Positions 13,261-32,800 of a stretch of 64,000 nucleotides of DNA are shown in pieces (the first letter of the stretch is position 1; every line of letters starts with the position of its first letter). The notes beneath the pieces were generated by a model that had not been told where the DNA came from, did no database searches, and saw only the letters and a list, made by a program, of their open reading frames with translations. The DNA is from Mesocentrotus franciscanus (lineage: Eukaryota > Echinodermata > Echinoidea > Camarodonta > Strongylocentrotidae), in assembly GCA_037976565.1 (NCBI GenBank), contig CP137672.1, positions 32,534,843 to 32,598,842 on the forward strand, in the 5' to 3' direction. A program made the position numbers and the translations under genes.

Positions 13261-13552
13261 AGTATAAATAATAGCGCAATTGCGGTTGAGATGCCAGCCC
13301 CTCCATCTATTCTGACTTGATACATACACTGAGTAACCATTAACCCCACCATGCAGACGTCATGTCAACACTGCACTGCAATGCCATGCCAGTGGTGCGG
13401 GCTCTGCAAGTCTGCTCTGGGCCTGGCCGCTCGCTTGTCTCGACTCTCGTACTCATACTGACTTGACCTCGAATCTAGCTCTGTCTCTATCCGAGTGACT
13501 TTGGCAATACCGGCGTTGAGATCACAAAATATTTTCACTTCCTTAATCTTAC

Positions 13553-13640
13553 CTCCTGTAGGTCTATACTGGCTGAACGAACCTCTGATTCTCAGGAGTC
13601 CACTTCTTAGCTGCGCTTCATTTGGAATTAATTGGTACGG
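13553..13640 (-). other. Candidate non-coding first exon of the HSD gene
   Basis: On the minus strand the sequence ending ACCTACAGGAG is followed by a strong donor GTAAGATT. A matching acceptor (pyrimidine tract then TTGTAG at about 11992-11987) precedes the HSD start codon by 11 nt. This suggests a 5' UTR exon here; its upstream edge is a guess. Transcript data would settle it. Confidence 0.35.
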
Positions 13641-14585
13641 TAGGCTAGCTAGGCTACGGTAAAGAGAATAATTACGGAGATAGAGCTATACTAGTGATCC
13701 TTGTCAGTATAGTAAAGCGTCTTTGGTACTTGATCGAGCGCGGAACATGTACACGTACGTACGTATTACCAGAGAGCTTATAGTTTTCAGAGATGATTCT
13801 CCCTACAATACTTCCGTATAGTAAGTCCTAATTGATTGATTTGTTTGTTTTTAAAAGATGTAATAATAGATGAATGGAAGCTGTTTTTCTGTTTTTTTTC
13901 GTTTCGTGTCGAAATCATGCCTCAAGGATTTCTGTAGGGTAACTTTCATTGGACTATTTCAAGCCTTCTTCCATTTACAAATTTAACTTTTATTGTGTGC
14001 ATGTTTATTGTTGACCTATCCTGTCATCAGCTGGATTCACATGCACTTTCCCAATTTCCCATAATTTCAAATTTCATGTAAGTCACATCAAAGTAATTTC
14101 AAAGAAATTGGATTTTCTCTTTGAGTACATAGAATACTACTTCGCACCTTATAGATCCGGGTGGCCGCTGTATCCTTAAATTAAGATATTCAATTAATTA
14201 CTTAAAAAAAAAAATTGTTTCTCAATATTGATATTATTTCAACGACCATGGTTCACACGATAGCACATTAAATGCTCTGTCACAATTACCTGCAACGGCA
14301 TTAAAATTGTCTTGGTAATTGAGAGAAGAAGGTTAAAAGACCCACCCATATGGGCGTGGCATTTGGGCGTGGTCGTCGAGCCAGTGGCCAAAAAAATAAT
14401 ACTGGCGCCTTGCGCTGCGCATTTTGGAAGAACATGTGCATTCATCCACGTTCGAAGCAACCAAAGAGTGTGCTGCACAAGATGATTAGCTTTGTAAATT
14501 GCTGTGGTCACCTAGTCATTCATTTACGTACAGTTTTGATCTGAGTTACTCGTCTTTCGAAAGTTACTCAACTAGTTCGAGCTCC
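13641..14585. promoter_or_regulatory. Shared upstream region of divergent HSD and SURF2 genes
   Basis: The two genes point away from each other, so this interval should contain both promoters. No clear TATA box or repeat was identified. The assignment rests on gene orientation only. Confidence 0.35.
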
Positions 14586-14621
14586 ATGTGCATGTGTGAT
14601 GTGTCGAGAAGATCGAAAGAA

Positions 14622-21316
<6,695 letters not shown>

Positions 21317-21880
21317 TTTTTATTTCATCAGATGTTTTTTTGCGATGGGCTGCAAGTACAGATTCCTGTGCCAAAGCATATCTACGTAAGAAGCAGATGC
21401 AGTATTGTGAGAAATTTGCACAAAAATAATTCCAACATCTGAACTCGCTGGCAACGCTGCCCGTTCAACAAGAAATTTAGTAGGGGGAGGGAGGCTTGGG
21501 GGAGGGGGGCTTTTTTAGATATTTTAATTATTTTCTGAGTGAGGGGGCATAACTGTAGGCCCGTCCCCCTCCCTCAGATTCCCAGATCTGTCTACATGTA
21601 TCCTTAACATATTGTTTTGCATTATACTAAGAAAATTGCAACTAAATTATTTTTACAGTGGTAGTAGATGTCATGGTATAAATGAGACATTGTGTTTGTT
21701 TAAAAGACGTCTCATTCTGTTTGTGCACTCATACATCCAGGGAGGGAATTGATCAAGTTAGGTACAGTTAACTGCATAACTCGTAGTTGCACAAGTCAAA
21801 TTTTCCCTAAGTCTACTCAAGTTTTTTTAGTATGCAAAACGTGTTATTTACACTTCCTAAGTAGGAAGTTGACATTGACA
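21317..21880. other. SURF2 3' UTR / downstream flank
   Basis: Sequence following the SURF2 stop. No AATAAA could be assigned with confidence. No further exon is seen. Confidence 0.4.
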
Positions 21881-22417
21881 TTAAAGATACTATGTCCCTT
21901 TTGCCGCCAACATCAAATTCTGTAGAACTTTGCAGGAATTATGAATATGTCATGTATGTCCTATCTGTGAAATTTAAATGTTAGCAGTGTCCAAATATTC
22001 AAATTATGCAAGGAAACCTGTTTACTTGCTAGACTTCACTGTCAGACACTATTGAGTGACTGACTGGCTTTTTCATCTTTGGTAATAACATACATAAAAT
22101 GAGCTGTAAAGGGTACATGAGCATTTGTCTACATCAATAACCCACTTCTTGTAATGGCCAAAATTAAACTGATTGAATCTTTGCGCAGCATAAAACGTAC
22201 GACCATTCGGTACAATGGTCTGAAAATCAGACTATTACTTACTGGCTCTATAGCTCCTAAGTCGATTCGACAACTAATAGTCGTTATTTTCCCACTTACA
22301 GACATTATCAAGCCCCTTTTTTTTAAGGGAAGTTCTAGATTAGTATTGTCTTTCAAATGCCATTGGAATTTAACCTTTTCATTTTTTTGGCCTGCAAATG
22401 GGACATAGTACCTTTAA
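21881..22417. mobile_element. TTAA-flanked MITE, 537 bp (family also at 42974, 46031 and 61946)
   Basis: TTAAAGATACTATGTCCCTT at the left pairs with the right end, which reads TTAAAGGTACTATGTCCCAT on the reverse strand. The interior (TCAAATTCTGTAGAACTTTG, CTTCACTGTCAGACACTATT, AAACGTACGACCATTCGG) recurs in three other places in this window, making this a genuine dispersed family. It has no coding capacity. Confidence 0.88.
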
Positions 22418-22544
22418 AGAAAGATAATTGTCAATGTATGGTGTCGAATTTTCCATTGTATTGACCAACTCTCAAATGTACTGGTAAATGTACAAAGAAG
22501 CAAACTCCCTTCTCTTAACTGCTGCACAGAGTATGAACATGTCT

Positions 22545-23411
22545 AGACAGAAATAACTGTCTGGTATGGGTCATTCTTTAATAAAACTGACATTTGTCAA
22601 CATTCCCCATACACAGACGGTAACCCATACGGCTCGCACAATGGGGGGAGATTGAGCCGATAGCCCGATTTTGTACCACTTTTGGTACAAACACTTTCTC
22701 CTCCTTTTTTCCTAATTTAGATCTGATTTTCTGATTTATAAATCAGATAAAAATATGTACAGTTATCAAAGTTTTTATTACCTATTTCCAAAGGTGAAAT
22801 TTACGGACTTACTTTATACGAGTAATACAATTTTTATCTCAGAACCAGTGAAACGGTACGTTCATGCGTTCGAACTGATAATCTATGACATGACCCGGCC
22901 GATATATTTCCGGGTCAACGTACCGAAACACAGTCAATAGCCAATCAGAGCACTTGTTTGATATTGGGTTTATGAGTATTTAAATATCACTGGGTCAAGC
23001 CGGGCTGACTCGTACGTAGCTATTGGACGTTCGAAAAGAAAAAAAATGAATATTTATCAACTCAAATCAAGATGGCTGACAACAATTCATGTTGACGACA
23101 AGACTTTCTCGGATTAATCATTAATTTAGGATCTAAATGAGCAAGCTATCGTAAGTCAAAGGAGATATTTCTGTGTTATTTTTATTTTAATAAGATTCAG
23201 TGTAATATTGCAGCCAAAATGGATATATGAAGATGTAAAGAGTGAAAAACTTGTTGCATATCTCATTCATCTCGGTCCGGCCGAACCAAACCATTCCTTC
23301 CACACAATACCCCATACGACGTACTTCAGTCTATGTATAGAGGCGGTCAGAGGAGCCAGATGTAATCTCAGCGGAACAACCGTCAATATCAGAGACTGAA
23401 GCTTTCGGTCT
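22545..23411. mobile_element. TIR-type element, 867 bp
   Basis: The ends share CTAGAC(A/C)GAAA in inverted orientation. A 109-bp deletion derivative at 16069 confirms the outer borders. The middle contains AATTTAGATCTGATTTTCTG, which pairs with nearby ATCAGAT. No transposase frame is present. Confidence 0.65.
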
Positions 23412-24470
23412 AGAACATGTCATGCTCCTTGCCCAACAATGAGATACTTGATATTTCTTTGGCCTTAACGTGTTGTGTAAGAGAATTGCATTTTGAAATA
23501 AATTGTCACACATGTTCACAAATGACATGGGAATCTTTCTTTTTGTGATGTGTAAGTGAATGGCAAATGAAGATGACAGAGGTATGCTGCACGCAAGAAG
23601 GTCCTACGCGTACTCTGTTTGTTATACAGAAATGATGTGCACAAAGCACTTATGTCATTTGAAAAAAAATTGTCACATGTGAATGTGAGCGAAAGGACAA
23701 GGCAAATTACATTGTCTACTTCCTAAGTACTCTTTCCAAGTAAACAAACCCTTGTTACACATGAAAGAGAAACCATAACTTTTTTGAAAGTATTTGAAGT
23801 ATGTTTTGAGGGTGCTTGACCTTCTGCCTTTCATTTATTCTATTTTTTTTTTTAGTTCTCACAGTTGGATCCTATTGTTCATATTAGTGCAATCTATTAC
23901 CCTTTTCTGCATTTATCCTTATTATAGATTTAAAAAAAAATGGAAATAAGAGTGATCAAAGATTATCATTTATAAAAGAGCTTACACTCTTGTAAAAGTT
24001 TATTAATTATCTTATTTGTCACAAGATCAATTACCTGCAAATGATTAAAATCTGAGCAGTTCATTAATGAGACAAATTACCGGTGTTCTTGTCTTCATTC
24101 AACAGGGGACTCATATCTTCATTTTTTTGGTGTCTACTGTCTACATATGGTTACAGCTTCTATTTCAAAGCTTACTGATAGAATAAATAAATACATGTTT
24201 TGAGAATATACCAAATTGTTTTCCTGTAGTAGGATATTCTTGTGTTCAGACTGAGTTCGAATAACAATCTTCAGGAAGTACAGCATAATATACAGAATTT
24301 AGCCCGGGGACTGAAGTGTACTATATGTTTACAAAAGTATTTAAATGATAAAAATACATTATATAGAATCGTAATAATACAAGTAAACAAAATGCAATTG
24401 TCTGTAGTATATCGAATAATGTCGAGATTCAAGATTCAAGTGCATGTACATAAAATACATTTAGTATTCA
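23412..24470. other. Intergenic, nothing recognised
   Basis: AT-rich sequence between the transposon at 22.5-23.4 kb and the C-rich minisatellite. No exon, RNA gene or repeat border is supported. Confidence 0.4.
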
Positions 24471-24479
24471 GTGTCCCTT

Positions 24480-25345
24480 GGCCCTAACCTGCCCCCATTT
24501 ACCACCACCATCACCCACTCCAAACAACCATCACCAACCCCTCTACCACCGCCACCCACAAGCCTCTCTCTCTACCACCACCATCACCAGGTCCTCCCCC
24601 AGCCTCTCCCACCATCACCAGGCCTTCCCTCGGCCTCCACACCATCCTCCCCTCTACCACCACCCTCCTCTACCACCACCATTACCAGCCCCTACTGTCC
24701 CACCACCATCACCAGGCCTTCCTCGGCCTCCACACCATCCTCCCCTCTACCACCGCCCATCACCAGCCCCCTACTATACCACCATTACCAGCCCCCTACT
24801 CTCCCACCACCATCACCAGGCCCCTACTCTCCCACCGCCATCACCAGGCCTTCCCTCGGCCTCCATACCTTCCCTCGGCCTCCACACCATCCCCCCTCTA
24901 CTATACCACCATTACCAGCCCCCTACTTTCCCACCACCATCACCAACCCTCCTCCGTTCCCACTACCATCACCAGCCCCTCGCTATCTCTACCACCACCA
25001 CCACAATCCTCTCGATCCCTGTACCGTGAACTGCCATCACCAGCCCCCTTCCTCTACCACCACCACCACCATCCTCTATACCACCACCATATAAGCATCA
25101 CCAGCCCCTCTATTTACCACTACCATATAAGCCCTACCCTCTGCCACTACCATTATCAGCAACGCCCAAATACGCCCTTCCCTCTTCTGCCATCATACTA
25201 TCGGCTCATGCTTCTACCACCACCATCATCATCAGCCCCTCTCTCTCTCTCCCACCACCATCGATCACCGGCCCCTCTCTCTACCACCACCATCATCACC
25301 ACACCAGCCCCCCTCTCTCCCACCACTACCAATACTATCACCTGC
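24480..25345. repeat. C-rich degenerate minisatellite (TACCACCACCATCACCAG-type)
   Basis: Long runs of variants of CTACCACCACCATCACCAG alternating with GGCCTTCCCTCGGCCTCCAC. It is strongly strand-asymmetric (C-rich on plus). A short related tract lies at 48186-48305. Long proline/threonine/histidine-rich frames here are translations of the repeat and not genes. Confidence 0.92.
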
Positions 25346-25660
25346 CATGCGGGAACAGGATGTAAATAGATATCCCAACCAATCCCTTTCATAACGTTTG
25401 GATCTCCTCTTGATAAATGGTATATTACAATCAGGAAGTACGGGAAGTTTGCTCTCGACCAGCTGCTCTTCTGCAGGTCACATGATGCGAATGTGCACGT
25501 ACACAAAGTACATGTGTCATACATACATGAAGCAAATTTGCGATAGTAAAGGAACCATTTCCAGTCAATTCGATCTCTTATAAATGAAGTGATTTGCGTG
25601 GTTCCCTTGAATCCACTAGAATAAGATTTCCTTCCTGTTACATGAATTGCGATATAAGAT

Positions 25661-25663
<3 letters not shown>

Positions 25664-25704
<41 letters not shown>
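25664..25704. repeat. (GA)n microsatellite
   Basis: A nearly pure GA dinucleotide run, about 370 bp upstream of the DNase II start codon. Confidence 0.9.
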
Positions 25705-25707
<3 letters not shown>

Positions 25708-26071
25708 AGACGGGGTCACGCAGAGAGGAGCTAGAAAATAAAACGTGTCATATAGAACGAAAGTAAGAGATATACATGATAAATATGAGCAATCCGATTC
25801 TATAAAAATAGCACTTGAATACCACATGATCAGTTGTGGTAAAGATATAGGTACTTGGTATGAAAATAAAAAAAGTATTCATATCAGCCGAACATGTCAT
25901 CGGAGGTCTATTATTATCTTTTGTGGGGAATTTCTTCCTTTATCGGAACAACGAACTGTCTCTCATTTTGTGGCGTGCATTGTTTGAATATACATGTACT
26001 CTTGTTTGCGGTATATATTTGCAATATAGCCAGGGCCTAGAAAGCTGGAACACGCATTCTCTGCAATCATA

Positions 26072-26558
26072 ATGGCGGTGATAAAAAATGTGATAGGTAT
26101 TCTGTTCTTTTCCCTGACATCATTGTGTCTCGTGTCGTGTGAGCTGTCTTGCAAAGATCCAAATGGAAACAATGTCGATTGGTAAGTGAAGAACTTAGTA
26201 TGATCTATATAATGTTAATCAAAGTCGACTCGGGCTTTGCGGAGCCTATTCTTCCCTGTATATATACAGTCGATACAGAGCAATTGCCACATTCTCATTG
26301 ATACGTACGGACACGCAATAATACTTATACTCATTAAATTTCTCGGAGAGAATAATAATATATTTAAAAAATCGTCAAAATTCAATGAACGGGACAATTC
26401 TAGTAGCCTTCCATAATTACGAAACTGTGATGGGATTGGAGAAACCATGAGGGGTTCAACGGCTAAACTCGAGTCGATAATTATTTACCATCTATTCATT
26501 TAATCAACATATTTCGGGACTAAATATTCTGTATGAAAGGCGTATTCTGACTGTTTAC

Positions 26559-26593
<35 letters not shown>

Positions 26594-26819
26594 ATCTTTC
26601 TCTCGATCTCCGATCTCGACCTCCCCTCCCCTCCCCCTCTCACTCTCTTCTACTTATCTACTTTGATTCAATTGGTATATACACCGTTTTATCTCGCCAA
26701 GTGCTTTAACGCCGTGTAAGGTACATCACCTCATCTTTTGTTTTAGTTTACTACCTTTCGCCCTCTCTTTATATCTCTTTCCGTCCAAGCGCTCTCCCCC
26801 TCTATCTCACCATCTGTCG

Positions 26820-26858
<39 letters not shown>

Positions 26859-29800
26859 ATCTTCACTTATTTAGTAATATATGATTTCTCATCTTGTTTG
26901 ATTCTAAACAGTGGCCATCAAGAGGCGGAGCTACTTTTTACGTAGGAAAAGTGCCCCTTTTAGAAATATAAATAATCAGGCTCGTTTCAACGCTATCAAA
27001 ATAATGTCCCTTCTCTAGATAAGTAGCTTTAATATAGGAAGTGTGCCGATTTTACCCCAAAACGTTTGTCCTTTTAAACTACCATGAATTGTATACTCAG
27101 GCTGCTAAAAGATGCCTCTTCCAACCTATAATCCTTTAAACTCCATGCCATTGAACTTCATAGAATGCCAAGGTCATCAATTACCCTTTGTTAAAAAATA
27201 TAAAGGTTTAAGAGCATGAAGGATTTTTCAGCGCAAACTCAAGGCAACTGGATCTTTAAATCACCAAATGTCATTCATGTTAGTAAAGAGACATAAATAT
27301 AAGTGCTATATGATAAGATGCTTTTATTACCCTCTGCTCCCGGCCCCAAAACAATAAATTTCTTATAGCATCCCTTACAATCATGTGCCCCCAATTTATA
27401 GCGACCGAGAGCATTTTTCCTCGAATTTCCCCCAAACTACTTCGCTTCGCTCGCTCGCATTTATAGTTTATCTCTGACATTGATTATGAAAAGTCTTGTA
27501 TCCATTCTTTCGTTATGAGATTGTGCTTAAAACCTCACCAGGATTGGCAGAATTTGTTATTTTATCCAACCCAATCCAATCCAATCCACTTCAAAAATGT
27601 ATTTGATATAGCGCCATTTCCTTGTATATAGTTACAAAACGTTTCACACACATTGCTCCAGACGTTTTGGGCACCTCGAAAATTCTTATTACTTCAAAAA
27701 TACCAGGTAGGTCAATACAATCCAATGTCCTCCAAAATAAAAAGGACTTATAATAATAAGATCTATAGTCGGTCGCAATGCGACCTAACAAAGTGAATCA
27801 TCAAACCATAATTATCACAGTCACACACAACTACAAAGCATTTGGTCATGATGGTGCTGAAGCAGATCATGTACCACGTAAAGAGAAAATCTTGAAGATC
27901 ATCTCTGATCATGTATTAATTACATAATTTTCTATTTTCCTTTTGAGGTTACCCTTTGTAGGTGCCCTTTTTTCAGAAAGTGCCCTTCTTTGTTTGTGCC
28001 CCCACTTTGTAAAACGCTCTGCCGCCCCTGCAATGGCTGTATAAAATCAGACACTGTGGCTATCAGTAGTTGCACATACATGTATAATTCCCCTTATTCA
28101 CCAATGACAGGTTCATAGTCCAGAAGCTGCCCCGGAACCACGAAAGCAGCAATCCCTTGATTCATGATGGCGTCGCCCATCTGTACATGGACGTCCACAG
28201 TTCATCTTTCTCTCTTTCCGACGTCTCTCTGAACGACAGTAATCAAGCAGTGGGATATACCTTGCAACAGATCTACACAAATTATGAAAGCCAGGTAGAT
28301 TATAATACAATACTATTAAGAAATTTGGAATTGTGATCTTGCGGATAGGTATATGCGTGGGGTAGAAAATATCAAATCATTTAAAAAACTTGCTTAAAAA
28401 AGAAGAGGAAAGAAAGATTGAAGGAAACGTAAAACGAAAAAGGAGAAGAAGAAGAAGAAGAAGAAGAAGAAGAAGAAGAAGAAGAAGAAGAAGAAGAAGA
28501 AGAAGAAGGAGAAAGAGAAGGAGAAGGAGAAGGAGAAGGATCGAGAAGGAGAAGGAGAAGGGAAAAATGAAGAAGGCGGGGAAGGACATAAAACAGAAAA
28601 AATGGGGGTGGTTAATAAATTCAACTTTTATCTTAGTATAATGACGGAAACTAATCAATGGCATGAAGACCAACTGTCAAATGAAAAAAGATTATGATTA
28701 GAAGTCTTAAAAAAAAAACTTTGGGGTTGAATGAAAACCACTTTTACACCGGAGAGAATGCAATCGCATTCTATGGTCCAGTTCGATAAATTAATGCATT
28801 AACAAATATTCTCTTGGCTCTACGTTTTATCTATTCATATAGAATGTTTTATATATGATGTATGACGATGAATTTCCGAACGGAACGGAGAAACTCAATG
28901 GAGGACATACAAAAGGTATATACTTCAAAATTTCCCTTATTGGATAAAGAATGATTTGATATATATAACAGAAAGAAAATTCATCTATTTAATGAATGTT
29001 GTTTATGTCATAGTGCAGATTTAATGTTAGCTGCAGATGTGCTTTTATTAAGTTTTTTTTTACCATGCATTCGATTTAATATAAATCTTTTGGAAATGAA
29101 ATGAATTATGCCCAGTCCAATATTTAAGGACGCCCCTATCTCGACCCCTCCCGAAATAATGAAACCCTAAAATATCGAAGATACATGAAGTATTGCATAT
29201 GTGATAAATGAATAAGATGAAGGAAATAAAAGAGTATACTATATTTATATATTGTAATGTCAGCTCTTAGACAATCTTGTTTCTTTTACCTGTTCAAAAT
29301 GAAGATATAAGTATAGTCAAAATATACGCTGTTGCTGCCTATAAAGTTGGAATAATTTTTGTTTGCTCTCTTCATGTATAGTGATTGTGAGAATATGGTC
29401 GATTTATATTCTTGATATAGATAAATTATATATTCTTTTAACTTTTGTTGATCAATCTCCATAACTATTTAGATTAATTAATAAAGTTCTTAGGAGATAA
29501 TTTATCTATCAAGAATAAATCATATTCTCATAATCATTTCATGAAAAGATGTAAGACAAAAATGATTATTCCAACTTTATAGGCAATGGTGTATTCATTA
29601 TTATTTTTTTGCAGGGACAATCGCATTTGACAACGAGTCCGGGTTTTGGCTTGTTCATAGCGTCCCCAAGTTCCCCGATTTCGCAAAGAATAGCTACTTC
29701 TGGCCTGAAAATGCATATCATTTCGGTCAATCCATGCTGTGTATCTCCATGAAGACGGACGAGTTCGTGAAAGTCGGTAAGTATTAACACCCCTGCCATT

Positions 29801-32800
29801 GAAAACAAACGCTTATTGGTATTTTAATTGAGGGCGGGGGCATCGTCCCATATGGCCTAAACAGGGGCAGAGTTGCGGGAGGGGGTATAAAGAAGGAGGA
29901 GGGATGCTCCCCTATGATTTGCCCCTGAAATAATTTGAAAATAGTTTTCTATATTGTCTTTTTTCACGATGGTTTATTTGCTTGTCAGCATTACAAGGCA
30001 TACAAAGTAATTGTATAAGCCTCATGATGAATTAACAGGCATCTAAAACCATAGCCCGCCCTTGCATGAAAGTGTTGTCTGTCATTGACATTAAATAGAA
30101 CAACCCTATTTTTCTGGGTAGATAACTCAAGAAAATAATATGTTTGCATTAATGTGGAGGGGATCCATTTTTTTAGGTTGATAGTAGTGTCCCGCTCCTG
30201 GAAAATGAATCCCCCTTTCTCCATCCATATAAAATCTACTGTATAGGGCGAATTTGTAAAGGCAGATGAAAATTAAAGGGGCGGCCATGCAGGCAGAGCT
30301 AGTTATAGGTCTCTATCTCTGCATGATCTCACATTTTAAGTCTAAATTTACTTTTCAAGAACAGCGCTATATGACTTTTTGATGTAAGGGCGAGCGCTGT
30401 CTAACTTAATTACCTTTACATTGTAGATTCCCCCCTAATTTGTTAAAATTCTATTTGAATCTCGATTTGGAGGGGGGGGGTGGAGGGGCCGCCCCCTCCC
30501 ATTTCTCCCTCCACCCGATCCACCTTTTTAGCCTGTTTAAAGTCGTCTGTTTAAAATAGTTTCGTACTCTATAGCGCAAGTGATCACAACATTAACATAC
30601 CTAGACCTAATTGCCTGGACGGGAGACTAAGCGCATTATCAAAATTTTAGTCGTCCCATCCGTCTAATTTGATGTTGGTTAGTGCATGGAGCTAGTCTTC
30701 TAGCTCCATGGTCAGTGTCATATCTCGTAGACAATGTTGAAGTCAAAGCTACCAAGCGAAATAACCCTCAACCGTATTAGACGCAGACGGCGTCATGAAG
30801 CTCAAGAACGACGACAGAGATATTTTGCTTACTTTCGAAGACGTCAGCATGAAACAACAAACGTAATGATTCTCCTGTTATCGGTATGCGACTCGGGAAC
30901 GCGTCCCGCGGTCGATCTGGGCGCTGCCCAAGTCCATGCACTGGTGGAACAACATAGTTCTTGCAACATGGGACGACCAAATGTGGCTTGAAAACTTCAG
31001 GTGAACGACGTTTCATAGTTTCTATTTAATAATCTTGTTTAACATGTTAAACATAGATGTTACTCTGGTGTGTATGAGTAATCGTAGAGCCTAGTCCTAG
31101 AGGGTAAAAAAAGAAGATTGAAATTGAATTGAATTGAATTGAATTGGTATAAATAAAAGTATAAATTCAGTATAATATAATAATGAATGCATTTAGTCTA
31201 GTCTAGATCTAGACCGAAAATTCTGTCTCTTTCGTTCGTTTAATAATAATAGCCTCTTATTTGGGTAGGGTCGGCTCCTCACTTTAGAGACAGAAGCCGA
31301 CCATAGGGTCTGCTGTGCAAACGTTACGGGCACGATTACTGGCATGATCGTGCCAGTAAAGTTTGCACAGCTCAGCAGCTGCAGAGCCGACCATAGATTC
31401 CCTAGCCATACTAGGTCTGCTGAGCTGCAGGAGCAGGAGCCGAACCTACCAAAAAAAGAACCTACCAAAAAAAGAAGCTAAGGTAGTAGGTCTAAGGAAA
31501 GAAAAAGTCAAAAAGACAGAATTTTCGGTCTAAAATTAGGCCTAATTGTTATTTTTTTAAATACTTATTTTCTTTCTACAAATTACAATTACAAATTCTA
31601 GATCTAGTTGCCTCATGAGTAGACTAAATGAAGTGAATTTTGGGGTTTGATTTGGCTTTAAAAGACACTGTTTTATGATCTAGAGTCGAGATATAACAGT
31701 TTAGCCCTTTGGGCCTTGGGTTTACATATGAAGAGCTTGATTCCAAAAGGAGCTAAATCCATATTTTATCAAAATTCGAGTTTTTTGTCTTAAAATAATG
31801 ATTTCCTACATGGGGACAAAATGCACTATATCACATTCTAAAATTTCACCAGGAAGTATGAACATTTTTAGGTACAATATCGTGTTTCATTCCAAAAGGA
31901 GCTAAATCCAAATCGGTTTCATTCCAAAAGGAGCTAAATCCACTTTGGGTGCTTATGAGTATATCACCTTTTTTTATTTTCCCACTTTCCCTTTAGCCAT
32001 GTACCTTCATGTTGTTATATATGTTAAAGGTGTCGCCCTGGACCAATAATATATGAGAAGAAAAAAAATATACCAGTTATTTCTGATTTTTACTAAATTT
32101 TTAGATTTTGTGGATTTAGCTCCTTTGGAATGAAACATGGATTTAGCTCCTTTTGGAATGAAACGGATTTAGCTCCTTTTGGAATGAAACTCGGATATGT
32201 TGTTTACTTTCTTTTCAAAAGGTATTTTTAGTTGTGATTTTACTATTATTATTTAAAAGGAAAGGTTTGCTACTAATTTTAATAAATTTCAGTGATTCTA
32301 TTGAGAAAATAGGACAAATTTTTGGTACAAAATCATGTTTCATTCCAAAAGGAGCTAAATCCACGAAAAATAAAAATCTAAAAATGTAGTAAAAATCAGA
32401 AATAACTGGTAGATTTTTTCTAATCATATATTATTGGTCCAGGGTGACACCTTTAACATATATAACAACATCAAGGTACATTGCTAAAGGGAAAGTGGAG
32501 AAATAAAAAAGGTGATTTACTCAGAAGTACCCAAAGTGGATTTAGCTCCTTTTGGAATGAAACTCTTCATATATAGATCTACAACATAATACGGTAATGA
32601 TTAAAAAAAGATATTTATCACTAGACCTATTTTTGCTGAACAATGTGAATGTAGGGACTTTCTTTGTGTTAGTGATATGCGCTATACAAATAACGTTCAT
32701 TATTATTATTATTATTAATGTCTTAAATGGACGTATGTCATGAAATGATGAATGTCAAAGAATAGTGATATTTGTATTATGCAGTCTGAGAAATAATGTC

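Noticed and set aside
24471..25094. A 207-residue open frame rich in Pro, Thr, His and Ser
   Set aside because: It is a translation of a C-rich minisatellite; two frames are open in parallel, with no domain and no splice context.
28377..28673. Arg/Lys-rich and Leu/Phe-rich open frames on both strands
   Set aside because: They are produced by the (GAA)n microsatellite in DNase II intron 2.
31741..32563. Regularly recurring 20-25-bp repeat, considered as a CRISPR-like array
   Set aside because: Copies are in both orientations with irregular spacing, in a eukaryotic intron; they are MITE termini.
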